Assembly: GCA_039815505.1 (NCBI GenBank)
Contig: JBCBZE010000218.1
Coordinates: 1-6,076 of the forward strand
Reading direction: 5' to 3'
Origin: CANLWN01 sp039815505
GTDB taxonomy: Bacteria > Bacteroidota > Bacteroidia > Flavobacteriales > Flavobacteriaceae
DNA length: 6,076 nucleotides
Made by a program: the position numbers and the translations under genes. Positions 1-6,076 of this stretch are shown in pieces. The notes beneath the pieces are model-generated. The model saw only the letters and a list, made by a program, of their open reading frames with translations. It was not told where the DNA came from and did not search any database. The number at the start of each line of letters is the position of its first letter. The first letter of the stretch is position 1.

Positions 1-290
1 CAATAAAAATACTATCCTAAGATATTCGCAATCCAGAAAAGACAAGGGTTAAGATATTATTACTATTACAGAAAAAAGAATTGTTTCAATGCATTATTTT
101 TAGCATTTTGTTGAAGTATATTCATTGCTGTTTCAGGCCAAAAAACAACAAACTTAACAATTTGATAATATTGACGCTTTTAAATCAATAATCATTGCGT
201 ATTAATCAATAAAAATAATGATGTACGTGTTATAATATAATAATTGGGCTTTGTTGATTGAATAAAAGTATTGTAAACATGGATTGATAC
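1..290. other. AT-rich intergenic stretch, no gene recognised
   Basis: This stretch is strongly AT-rich and has frequent stops in all frames. The longest minus-strand reading I tried by eye is a 19-codon ATG frame in the 60-125 area with no recognisable content. A 9-bp sequence, AATCAATAA, occurs twice (183-191 and 204-212), 21 bp apart. A TATAAT-like string lies at 231-236 but has no convincing -35 partner. It probably separates the cobA-side transcription unit from a gene beyond the left edge. Confidence 0.6.
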
Positions 291-322
291 AAAAGAGGCC
301 TGTTCTACAGGATCAGACCTCT
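291..322 (-). terminator. Rho-independent terminator for the leftward (cobA/nitroreductase remnant) transcript
   Basis: Read on the minus strand, AGAGGTCTG (322 to 314) pairs with CAGGCCTCT (302 to 294). This gives a 9-bp stem with a single G-U wobble and an 11-nt loop. It is followed directly by a short T run (positions 294-291). On the plus strand the same stem would hold a C-A mismatch and has no T tract, so the minus orientation is favoured. It lies 26 bp past the stop codon of the nitroreductase remnant, as expected if it was that gene's original terminator. It is now the first plausible stop signal for cobA transcripts. The short T tract keeps this from being certain. Confidence 0.7.
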
Positions 323-348
323 ATAGTAACTTCTGTTTTCGTGAAGTT

Positions 349-489
349 TTAGATAATTTCGAAAAGCTCATTCATAGGCTTTCGAACTTTTTTATTATGT
401 TGAGTCAAATCTTCTTTAGATCTGTACCCTATAGTTGCAATGACTGCAGCAGATAATCCTTTTTCTGATAATCCTAATATATCTAGCCC
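349..489 (-). pseudogene. C-terminal remnant of a nitroreductase-family (NAD(P)H-dependent oxidoreductase) gene
   Basis: The minus strand reads 46 codons ending at a TAA (349-351). The translation contains LDILGLSEKGLSAAV, IGYRSKEDLTQ and KKVRKPMNELFEII. This is the standard C-terminal end of NfsB-type nitroreductases: the ILGL-x-EKGL segment, the GYR motif and the final KVRKP helix. Those flavoenzymes are usually about 200-220 residues, so roughly three quarters is missing. In frame upstream there is an immediate TAG (minus strand of 490-492) and another about 30 bp further, with no start codon. The missing N-terminal part would have to lie where the intact cobA gene now is, so the 5' end has been lost rather than frameshifted. 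Its likely terminator (291-322) is still in place. Assignment is by recognition of sequence, not by a search. Confidence 0.8.
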
Positions 490-527
490 CTAAAATCCCT
501 TTCGTCGTTCCTTAGTGCCCTATATAT

Positions 528-1304
528 TTAGAGACTTAATACGCGCTGTAGCTCGTCCTCAAAGAAGGAGGGGTGTTCGGCTACCACATCGCCGACAACA
601 ATAACACCGTGTTTGGAAAGATCTATGTCCAGTGCCATTTGCGCTGCCTGGCCAAGGGTTCCCGTTACACAGGATTCTCCAGTTACGGTACCGTTCTGAA
701 TAATGGCTATCGGCGTCATCTTTCCCCGGTAATCACTTATTTTACGGGCTATTTCCAGAAACCTTCGCACACCCATCAGAATTACCAAGGTTGCCGTAGA
801 ACGCGAGGCCAAAACAAGGTCCTCGGAAAATGAGCCATCTTTTCTGGTAGCGGTCATCACCCAAAAACTGCTGCTACTACCTCTTTTTGTTACGGGAATT
901 CCTTGACCTGCAGGTACGGCTAGCGCACTGCTAATTCCAGGAACTACGGTAACGGGGATTCCAAAGGATTCCACATGGGCAATCTCCTCGGAGGCACGAC
1001 CGAACACAAAGGGGTCTCCTCCTTTTAAACGCACTACATGACCATATTCAAAGGCGCATGTTACAATAATCCCATTGATTTCATCTTGTGTTCTGGAATG
1101 TTTTCCACAACGTTTTCCTACGTATTTTAATGGAATGGACGGATCTATCTTTTCTAATAGTTCTTGGGATACCAATGCGTCGTAAAGTATGATATTGGCC
1201 CGTTGTAAAACCTCCAGGCCCCTTATAGTTATAAGGTCTGCCGCTCCGGGGCCCGCTCCTACCAGGGTCACTGCCGGGGATTTATTGGATTGCTTCATTC
1301 CCAT
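528..1304 (-). CDS. cobA: Uroporphyrinogen-III C-methyltransferase (SUMT)
   Basis: The 258-residue protein transfers two methyl groups from S-adenosylmethionine to uroporphyrinogen III to give precorrin-2, the branch point to siroheme and cobalamin. It acts in the cytoplasm. Family motifs run in order: the N-terminal GAGPGAADL loop (residues 16-24), KRCGKHSRTQDEIN (64-77), RLKGGDPFVFGR (92-103, with the GGDP SAM-binding motif), VPGISSA (121-127) and GIPVT-x-RG (135-142). Length fits a stand-alone SUMT; there is no CysG-type dehydrogenase/ferrochelatase domain, so the last siroheme steps need another protein not seen here. Residue 140 is Lys where many homologues have His. The start ATG (1302-1304) gives a short leader before the GAGPG motif; a second in-frame ATG two codons later is an alternative. 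Divergent placement against nirB points to siroheme supply for nitrite reductase rather than cobalamin. Confidence 0.96.
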   Translation of the reverse strand: MGMKQSNKSPAVTLVGAGPGAADLITIRGLEVLQRANIILYDALVSQELLEKIDPSIPLKYVGKRCGKHSRTQDEINGIIVTCAFEYGHVVRLKGGDPFVFGRASEEIAHVESFGIPVTVVPGISSALAVPAGQGIPVTKRGSSSSFWVMTATRKDGSFSEDLVLASRSTATLVILMGVRRFLEIARKISDYRGKMTPIAIIQNGTVTGESCVTGTLGQAAQMALDIDLSKHGVIVVGDVVAEHPSFFEDELQRVLSL

Positions 1305-1335
1305 TCTTAAAACCTTGTTTTTATGAATTTAGCAA

Positions 1336-1343
1336 CAAGAGTA
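1336..1343 (-). promoter_or_regulatory. Candidate -7 element for cobA
   Basis: The minus strand reads TACTCTTG, one mismatch from the Bacteroidota -7 consensus TAnnTTTG. Its first TA is the last two bases of a TACGTA palindrome. Transcription would begin roughly 30 nt before the cobA ATG. No clear TTTG -33 element lies 19-21 bp upstream, so this is a candidate only. Confidence 0.35.
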
Positions 1344-1372
1344 CGTAATTATTTTGATATATCCATATAAAA

Positions 1373-1392
1373 AATACGTAATAATACGTAAT
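1373..1392. repeat. Tandem 10-bp repeat holding two TACGTA palindromes; candidate operator
   Basis: AATACGTAAT occurs twice in exact head-to-tail tandem (1373-1382 and 1383-1392). The two palindromes are one helical turn apart. Together, 1375-1390 reads TACGTA-ATAA-TACGTA, an inverted repeat with 6-bp arms and a 4-bp spacer. That geometry resembles the 5-4-5 sites of Crp/Fnr-type dimers, although the arm sequence is not a known FNR or CRP half-site. A third copy, GTACGTAAT, sits at 1341-1349. The regulator is not identified. Confidence 0.5.
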
Positions 1393-1396
1393 ATTG
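1389..1396 (+). promoter_or_regulatory. Candidate -7 element for nirB
   Basis: TAATATTG is one mismatch from TAnnTTTG and starts with the last TA of the rightmost TACGTA. It would put the nirB transcript start around 1403, giving a leader of under 20 nt. No convincing -33 TTTG is present at normal spacing. The arrangement mirrors the candidate cobA -7 element on the other strand. Confidence 0.35.
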
Positions 1397-1419
1397 TAGT
1401 TGATTTTAATCTAGAGCAG

Positions 1420-3936
1420 ATGCAAACAATTATCGTAGTAGGAAATGGGATGGTGGGCTATAAATTTTGTGAGAAATTCATGGCCCGAGAAGAAAGTAAG
1501 CATTTTAAACTTATCGTTTTTGGTGATGAACCCCGTCCGGCCTATGATCGCGTACACCTCAGCGAGTTTTTTGAAAATCAAGATGCCAAGGCTTTGGAGC
1601 TCGCACCCAAGGATTGGTATGTAAGTAATGGTATTGAGCTGATCAGTAGCGAGCGTGTCAAGGATATTGATAAAGAAGAAAAGGTGGTTACTACGGCAAG
1701 TAATACCACATTTACATATGATTATTTGGTCCTGGCCACAGGTTCCGTACCCTTTGTGCCCCCCATTAGGGGCGTTGAAAAAGAAGGTGTCTTTGTGTAC
1801 CGAACCATTGAGGACTTGCAAGGTATGTTGGCCTATGCCGAAAAGATAAAACAAACGAAACCCAACGGAAAGGCTGCTATTTTAGGCGGAGGGCTCCTAG
1901 GTCTTGAGGCTGGGAAAGCGGTTATGGACATGGGATTGGAGCCCCATGTAGTGGAGTTTGCACCCAAGCTGATGCCCAGACAGCTGGATGCCCGGAGCAG
2001 CAAGGTCCTGCAACTGACCTTGGAAAATATGGGAATACAAGTCCATTTGGGAAAGGCCACCAATCAAATATTGGGGAACGGTGTTATTACGGGAATGGAA
2101 TTCGGGGAGGATGAAAAACTCGATGTTGACATGCTGATCGTTTCTGCCGGCATACGTCCCAGGGACGAGCTAGGAAAAAGTTGTGGCCTGGAAATGGGTG
2201 TCCGGGGTGGCGTTGTGGTAGGACATACCATGCAAACCTCGGACCCTTCGATATATGCTATAGGTGAAGTGGCCCTGTACAATCAGATGATCTATGGCCT
2301 GGTAGCACCTGGCTATGAGATGGCCGAAGTGGCCGTTAATCAAATTGTGGGACAAACGGAAACCGTTATGAGCAAAGAAATAGACATGTCCACCAAACTA
2401 AAATTAATAGGTGTAGACGTAGCCAGCTTTGGAGAACCATATATGCCAGCGGATAAAGGGCTTTCCATTGTTTTTGAAAACAAGACCAAGGGACTGTACA
2501 AGCGTATAAACGTAAGCCATGACGGTAAGACCCTATTGGGCGGTATTTTAGTAGGGGATGCCGAAGATTACAGTATCCTACACCAGATGTACCTCAATAA
2601 TATTCCTTTACCTGGTGATGCGGAGGAGTTGATTGTGGGGTCTAGGGGTGAAGGTGGGTCCGCCTTTGGCAGCGCCATGGACTTACCGGATACCGCCGTT
2701 ATTTGTTCTTGCGAGGCCGTTACCAAAGGGGCCCTTTGTTGTTCCGTGATCGATGATGGGAACGAAAGCGTAAAAGCGGTGGCAAAGGCCACCAAGGCAA
2801 CTACGGGCTGTGGCGGGTGTAAACCCATGGTAGCAGATTTGGTTACCGAAAGTCTAAAATCCTTGGGGAAAACAGTTAAAGAACGACTTTGTGAACATTT
2901 CGATTTTTCAAGACAAGAACTTTACGATATCGTAAAACTCCGGGAGATTCGGGATTATGATGAATTATTGGATACCGTTGGCAACGGCAATGGCTGCGAG
3001 GTTTGTAAACCTGCGATTGCGGCTATTTTTGCGAGTGTATATAATGAAACGGCCAATAAACAGGATACCATTCAGGATACCAATGATCGCTATCTTGCCA
3101 ATATTCAGCGCAATGGCACCTACTCCGTGGTACCCCGGGTAGCCGGAGGTGAAATTACCCCCAAACAGTTGATGGCACTAGGACGTATTGGAATGAAATA
3201 CGACCTGTATACCAAGATTACGGGCGGACAACGTATAGACATGTTTGGAGCACAGCTACATGAACTTCCATTGATATGGGAGGAGCTGATTAAAGAAGGG
3301 TTCGAAAGCGGTCATGCCTATGGGAAATCACTTAGAACCGTAAAAAGCTGTGTGGGATCCACCTGGTGTCGCTATGGCATGGATGAAAGTGTCAGTTTTG
3401 CGGTAGAAATAGAAAATAGATATAAAGGAATTCGTTCACCCCACAAAATGAAGGGTGGAGTTTCTGGATGTATCCGTGAATGTGCCGAAGCGCGCTGTAA
3501 GGATTTTGGTTTTATAGCCGTTGAGGGCGGATGGAATGTGTATGTCTGTGGAAATGGGGGTGCCAATCCCAAGCATGCAGAACTTTTGGCCGAAAAAGTG
3601 GATAAGGAAACCGCAGTGAAATATGTAGACCGTTTTTTAATGTACTATATAAAAACCGCGCCCCCGCTTACCCGAACAGCAGCTTGGTTGGATAAACTGG
3701 AAGGCGGTATTACCTATTTAAAGAACGTAGTTATCCATGACTCCCTGGGTATTGCCAACGAATTGGACGAAGAGATGCAACGTTATGCGGACACCTATAC
3801 CTGTGAATGGAAGGAAGCAGTGGAGACTCCGGAGATTCGATCTAGATACACACACTTTGTAAATTCCACGGACACTGACGACAACATTGAATTTGTGTCC
3901 TTAAGGGAGCAGAAAATGCCCAAAGCCTGGTCCTAA
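1420..3936 (+). CDS. nirB: NADH-dependent nitrite reductase, large subunit
   Basis: The 838-residue cytoplasmic siroheme enzyme reduces nitrite to ammonium with NADH. The N-terminal FAD/NAD oxidoreductase part has GNGMVG at 8-13, ATGS-x-P in the middle, a second dinucleotide site GGGLLG (156-161) and the FAD motif IYAIGE (278-283). A BFD-like [2Fe-2S] module follows with Cys429, Cys431, Cys464 and Cys467. A second, incomplete one has Cys491, Cys526 and Cys529 (LCEHF and GCEVCKP), as is usual in NirB. The C-terminal siroheme/[4Fe-4S] domain has CX5C (644, 650) and CX3C (684, 688), with all four cluster ligands intact. Length matches full-length NirB. The ATG at 1420 is chosen because MQTIIVVGNGMVG is the normal N-terminus; the frame is open upstream only from a TTG at 1354. 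nirD follows after 15 bp, clearly as an operon. Assimilation is the likelier role, but ammonium-forming detoxification cannot be excluded. Confidence 0.98.
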   Translation: MQTIIVVGNGMVGYKFCEKFMAREESKHFKLIVFGDEPRPAYDRVHLSEFFENQDAKALELAPKDWYVSNGIELISSERVKDIDKEEKVVTTASNTTFTYDYLVLATGSVPFVPPIRGVEKEGVFVYRTIEDLQGMLAYAEKIKQTKPNGKAAILGGGLLGLEAGKAVMDMGLEPHVVEFAPKLMPRQLDARSSKVLQLTLENMGIQVHLGKATNQILGNGVITGMEFGEDEKLDVDMLIVSAGIRPRDELGKSCGLEMGVRGGVVVGHTMQTSDPSIYAIGEVALYNQMIYGLVAPGYEMAEVAVNQIVGQTETVMSKEIDMSTKLKLIGVDVASFGEPYMPADKGLSIVFENKTKGLYKRINVSHDGKTLLGGILVGDAEDYSILHQMYLNNIPLPGDAEELIVGSRGEGGSAFGSAMDLPDTAVICSCEAVTKGALCCSVIDDGNESVKAVAKATKATTGCGGCKPMVADLVTESLKSLGKTVKERLCEHFDFSRQELYDIVKLREIRDYDELLDTVGNGNGCEVCKPAIAAIFASVYNETANKQDTIQDTNDRYLANIQRNGTYSVVPRVAGGEITPKQLMALGRIGMKYDLYTKITGGQRIDMFGAQLHELPLIWEELIKEGFESGHAYGKSLRTVKSCVGSTWCRYGMDESVSFAVEIENRYKGIRSPHKMKGGVSGCIRECAEARCKDFGFIAVEGGWNVYVCGNGGANPKHAELLAEKVDKETAVKYVDRFLMYYIKTAPPLTRTAAWLDKLEGGITYLKNVVIHDSLGIANELDEEMQRYADTYTCEWKEAVETPEIRSRYTHFVNSTDTDDNIEFVSLREQKMPKAWS

Positions 3937-3951
3937 TTAAATAATGAAAAG

Positions 3952-4329
3952 ATGATACTTGATTTAAATACCTATAAAACCACTGCCTTTGAAGACGTTA
4001 AGGTTTGGTTCAAAGCCGCAGAAATTTCCAAATTTCCAAAAAACGGGGGCGCTTGTATAAAGTACAAGGACAAACAAATCGCAGTTTTTAACTTCACCCG
4101 TAAAGGCAGGTGGTATGCCTGCCAGAACCTTTGCCCCCATAAAATGGAAATGGTCCTTTCCCGGGGCATCATCGGCGAGGAGGAGCTGGAACCAAAAGTA
4201 GCCTGCCCATTACATAAAAACACCTTCTCCCTAAAAACAGGGGAGAACCTCAATGGTGATCTGGACGCTATTGCCACCTACCCGGTTAAAATAGTCGACG
4301 GTTTTGTACATGTAGGTTTTTCCGATTGA
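3952..4329 (+). CDS. nirD: NADH-dependent nitrite reductase, small subunit (Rieske-type)
   Basis: The 125-residue protein is the partner of NirB and has a Rieske fold. The cluster ligands are visible: Cys61-Pro-His63 and Cys85-Pro-Leu-His88, separated by 21 residues, a somewhat long spacing for a Rieske pair. It should therefore bind a [2Fe-2S] cluster and may pass electrons, unlike E. coli NirD, which from memory keeps the fold but lacks the ligands. The N-terminal 15-20 residues (ILDLNTYKTTAFEDVK) precede the WFKAAEISKFP strand that opens the domain. The ATG at 3952 lies 15 bp after the nirB stop. An earlier ATG at 3944 reads only three codons and ends in a TGA overlapping this start. No terminator separates it from nirB. 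Confidence 0.95.
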   Translation: MILDLNTYKTTAFEDVKVWFKAAEISKFPKNGGACIKYKDKQIAVFNFTRKGRWYACQNLCPHKMEMVLSRGIIGEEELEPKVACPLHKNTFSLKTGENLNGDLDAIATYPVKIVDGFVHVGFSD

Positions 4330-4384
4330 ATCATTTTATGCTTTAGAAAGCTGCAAGGTATTCGTATCTTGAAAAAAATTTGTG

Positions 4385-4975
4385 ATGGCAAAACCTAAAA
4401 TGGTGTTGGAGGCTTTTAGGCAGTTTGATAAAGCCAATAGTAAAGATCCAAATACTGAAATGTACAAGGGAAAGTTATACCCCAAGGAAGTATTGTATGC
4501 AAGGCGCATGACGGAAAAATTGGACGATTTTGCCCCGAACGCTTCAGAATCGTTACAGCTAACGGCACGGTGCCAACACATTTGCCGTTGGGAAATTCCC
4601 AGGGATGCCTATGAAATGAACAGAACGGGTTATCTTAGATGGAGACAGGACCTTAAAAAATTCCATGTAGAAAAAGCGAGTGAAATTTTAAGGGATGTAG
4701 GATATGACCGAGAGCTTATTGACCAAGTGGCTTTTTTATTGGAAAAAAAACAATTGAAGAAAAGCGAGGACACCCAAACCTTGGAAGATGTGATCTGTTT
4801 GGTTTTTCTAGAATTCTATTTCGAGGACTTTCTGCAAAAACATCCGGAAGATAAGTTGGTGGACATCCTTAAAAAGACCTGGCGAAAAATGTCATTAAAG
4901 GGTCAAGAAACCGCATTGCGCCTGCCATTATCGACAACAGCTTTGGACCTGGTTTCAAAGGCCATCGGTCCTTGA
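4385..4975 (+). CDS. DUF4202 family protein of unknown function
   Basis: The 196-residue soluble, mostly helical protein has no signal peptide or membrane segment. I recognise it as the DUF4202 family from its ordered blocks: F-x-x-FDKAN-x-x-DPN (residues 11-23), YARRM-x-x-KL, ARCQHICRWEIPR (His65 inside), GYLRWRQDLKKFH (His94), LEDVICLVFLEFYFEDF (Glu134, Asp135) and KTWRKMS. No catalytic activity is established for the family to my knowledge. The scattered His and Asp/Glu in helical blocks could bind a metal, but there is no HD dyad, so I do not call it a phosphohydrolase. It starts 55 bp after nirD on the same strand and is probably cotranscribed. The ATG at 4385 is preferred; a GTG just before it and an ATG at 4400 are alternatives. 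The gene context suggests a role in nitrite or siroheme metabolism, which is inference only. Confidence 0.85.
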   Translation: MAKPKMVLEAFRQFDKANSKDPNTEMYKGKLYPKEVLYARRMTEKLDDFAPNASESLQLTARCQHICRWEIPRDAYEMNRTGYLRWRQDLKKFHVEKASEILRDVGYDRELIDQVAFLLEKKQLKKSEDTQTLEDVICLVFLEFYFEDFLQKHPEDKLVDILKKTWRKMSLKGQETALRLPLSTTALDLVSKAIGP

Positions 4976-4980
4976 TACCC

Positions 4981-4988
4981 TATCTTTG
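4981..4988 (+). promoter_or_regulatory. Bacteroidota -7 promoter element for the sensor gene
   Basis: TATCTTTG matches TAnnTTTG exactly, 17 bp before the ATG of the sensor gene and just after the DUF4202 stop. Transcription would begin about 10 nt before that ATG, giving a very short leader. The expected -33 TTTG is not clear; TTTC at 4953-4956 is the nearest and is too far. It suggests the sensor can be expressed apart from nirBD even though the genes are close. Confidence 0.5.
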
Positions 4989-5005
4989 TAAAAACAGTAA
5001 AGGGC

Positions 5006-6076
5006 ATGACCCAAAGCAAACATAAGCAGTCACTGGACACCGCCACCTTCCAAAGAATACAGAAATGGTATTTGTTGGCCTTGGCCGCTATTGCCGTTAC
5101 CATTATCATCGCCCAAATACTTATACAACAACACCTAAACTCGCAATTAAACGATTCCAGGGTCATCAACGTGGCCGGTAGACAACGGGCCTATAGTCAA
5201 AAACTTGTAAAGGAAGTGTTGTTGCTAAAGTCAACAGTAGCCGACCCGGAAGAAAAAAATCGGCTTTTGAACGAAATTCAACAGACACTTACGGTATGGA
5301 AGGCTTCACATGATGGTTTACAATATGGAAATGCCGATTTGGGGCTTCCCGTGGAAACAAATCAACAGATCCTGCTGCTCTTTCAGGAACTAAGCCCGCA
5401 TCATTCGGTCATGGTATCAGCGGTGGAGGACATTCTTGACCATACCGCACAAACTCTCGATGATGTACGTCTAAATGATGGGATAACCATATTACTTCAA
5501 AACGAACGCACCTTTCTAACGCTGATGGATGGTATCGTAAACGAGTACGATAAGCAGAGTAAGGCACAATTACAAAACCTGAAATACAAGGAATATCTTT
5601 TGCTGGGATTTTCATTATTGATCCTGCTGCTGGAAATGTTGTTCATTTTTAGGCCCCTTTCGGTTCAAATCCGTGAGACCATCGCAAATTTGATGCAGAG
5701 CAGGCTTAAATCGGATACCAACGCAAGGGAAATACAACAACTCTTTAAAGAAAAGGAAAAGTCACTGCAAGAATTACAAGAACTTAATTTCGTGATTGAT
5801 AATGCCGCACTCTTTGCCAGTGCCAAAAAAGACGGGAGCGTGGTGTTCATGAGTAAGAAATTCCTAGAATTATTGGGGTATACCAAGAAGGATTTAAGTA
5901 GGCCCCTTTCCGAAATATTGACCAAAGATGAGGGCCAACAACAATATTTAAGGGAAATACTAAAAAGCAATACCAAACAAATCCGCTCCGAGGAAATAGA
6001 AATAAAAAACAACAACGGAATACATCTTTGGTTGGATATGTCCATTATCCCCATGCACCAATCCAGCTTACAACAG
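5006..6076 (+). CDS. Membrane sensor with PilJ/NarX-like N-terminus and PAS domain (probable histidine kinase), 3' end outside window
   Basis: An uninterrupted frame of 357 codons runs off the right edge. A short cytoplasmic N-terminus leads to membrane segment 1 (about residues 22-40, YLLALAAIAVTIIIAQIL). Next comes a periplasmic helical region of about 155 residues that opens with INVAGRQRAYSQKLVKE (54-70). This is the signature of the type IV pili methyl-accepting transducer N-terminal family (PilJ type) and resembles the P-box (N-x-AG-x-x-R-x-x-S) of the nitrate/nitrite sensors NarX and NarQ. Membrane segment 2 is at about 197-215, then RPL, a charged coiled-coil-like linker (220-260) and a PAS domain from about 259 (FVIDNAALFASAKKDG, FLELLGY). 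No HAMP domain is obvious. A histidine kinase domain probably follows, but a cyclase or other output is possible. The ATG at 5006 is the first start after the in-frame TGA of the DUF4202 gene, which shares this frame. Confidence 0.9.
   Translation, partial: MTQSKHKQSLDTATFQRIQKWYLLALAAIAVTIIIAQILIQQHLNSQLNDSRVINVAGRQRAYSQKLVKEVLLLKSTVADPEEKNRLLNEIQQTLTVWKASHDGLQYGNADLGLPVETNQQILLLFQELSPHHSVMVSAVEDILDHTAQTLDDVRLNDGITILLQNERTFLTLMDGIVNEYDKQSKAQLQNLKYKEYLLLGFSLLILLLEMLFIFRPLSVQIRETIANLMQSRLKSDTNAREIQQLFKEKEKSLQELQELNFVIDNAALFASAKKDGSVVFMSKKFLELLGYTKKDLSRPLSEILTKDEGQQQYLREILKSNTKQIRSEEIEIKNNNGIHLWLDMSIIPMHQSSLQQ

Larger units (their letters stand above)
1305..1419. promoter_or_regulatory. Divergent cobA/nirB control region
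   Basis: These 115 bp separate two divergently read genes of one pathway, so they should hold both promoters. The region is AT-rich and carries the hexamer palindrome TACGTA three times (1342-1347, 1375-1380, 1385-1390). The nirB frame stays open leftwards to a TTG at 1354. That extension has no conserved residues and covers the palindromes, so I treat it as non-coding. No Shine-Dalgarno sequence precedes either start, which is usual in Bacteroidota. Confidence 0.75.

Noticed and set aside
231..236. TATAAT string as a promoter
   Set aside because: There is no partner element at correct spacing, no gene follows on the plus strand, and such strings are expected by chance in DNA this AT-rich.
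573..833. Plus-strand open frame opposite cobA (86 codons)
   Set aside because: It lies wholly antisense within a clear SUMT gene and its translation resembles no family; it is a shadow of the real gene.
1354..1419. A 22-codon N-terminal extension of nirB from a TTG start
   Set aside because: The extension has no family similarity, covers the repeated palindromes, and the ATG at 1420 gives the normal NirB N-terminus just before the first dinucleotide-binding motif.
4355..4370. Small hairpin AAGGTA-TTCG-TATCTT between nirD and the DUF4202 gene
   Set aside because: The 6-bp stem is weak, has a G-U pair and an A-U closing pair, and is followed by A-rich rather than T-rich sequence, so it is not a terminator; no other role can be supported.
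4945..4971. Possible hairpin GGACC...GGTCC at the end of the DUF4202 gene
   Set aside because: It is a 5-bp stem within coding sequence with a bulged inner pairing and no T tract after it, so it is not a convincing terminator.
5665..6054. Minus-strand open frame of 129 codons near the right edge
   Set aside because: It is antisense to the sensor gene, whose plus-strand frame encodes recognisable PilJ-like, membrane and PAS segments. The minus product is low-complexity Ser/Leu-rich and unrecognisable.

Overview
The window looks like chromosomal DNA from a marine-type member of the Bacteroidota, probably a Flavobacteriaceae. The signs are the protein sequences of NirB, NirD and the SUMT, AT-rich intergenic DNA, no obvious Shine-Dalgarno sequences, and a perfect Bacteroidota-type -7 promoter element (TATCTTTG, matching TAnnTTTG). 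No rRNA, tRNA, CRISPR array or insertion sequence was seen.

Layout. Positions 1-290 are AT-rich and hold no gene I can support. A minus-strand intrinsic terminator (about 291-322) follows the short C-terminal remnant of a nitroreductase-family gene (349-489, minus). Next comes an intact uroporphyrinogen-III C-methyltransferase gene (cobA, 528-1304, minus). A 115-bp divergent control region (1305-1419) carries three copies of the palindrome TACGTA. To the right, on the plus strand, lie nirB (1420-3936), nirD (3952-4329), a DUF4202-family gene (4385-4975), and a membrane sensor gene with a PilJ/NarX-like N-terminus followed by a PAS domain (5006 to the window end, incomplete).

How the genes fit together. 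NirB and NirD form the cytoplasmic NADH-dependent nitrite reductase that makes ammonium, and NirB needs siroheme. CobA makes precorrin-2, the siroheme precursor, so placing it divergently from nirB lets enzyme and cofactor be controlled from one region. The DUF4202 protein has no known function but sits in the nirBD gene string. The last gene has a periplasmic module related to the nitrate/nitrite-sensing family and may be the sensor for the locus. No nitrate reductase, nitrate transporter, precorrin-2 dehydrogenase or ferrochelatase is visible in the window.

The observations most worth following up are the inverted TACGTA/-7 composite elements in the cobA-nirB gap, the PilJ-PAS sensor next to nirBD, the DUF4202 protein in a nitrite-assimilation context, and the nitroreductase scar that still keeps its terminator.
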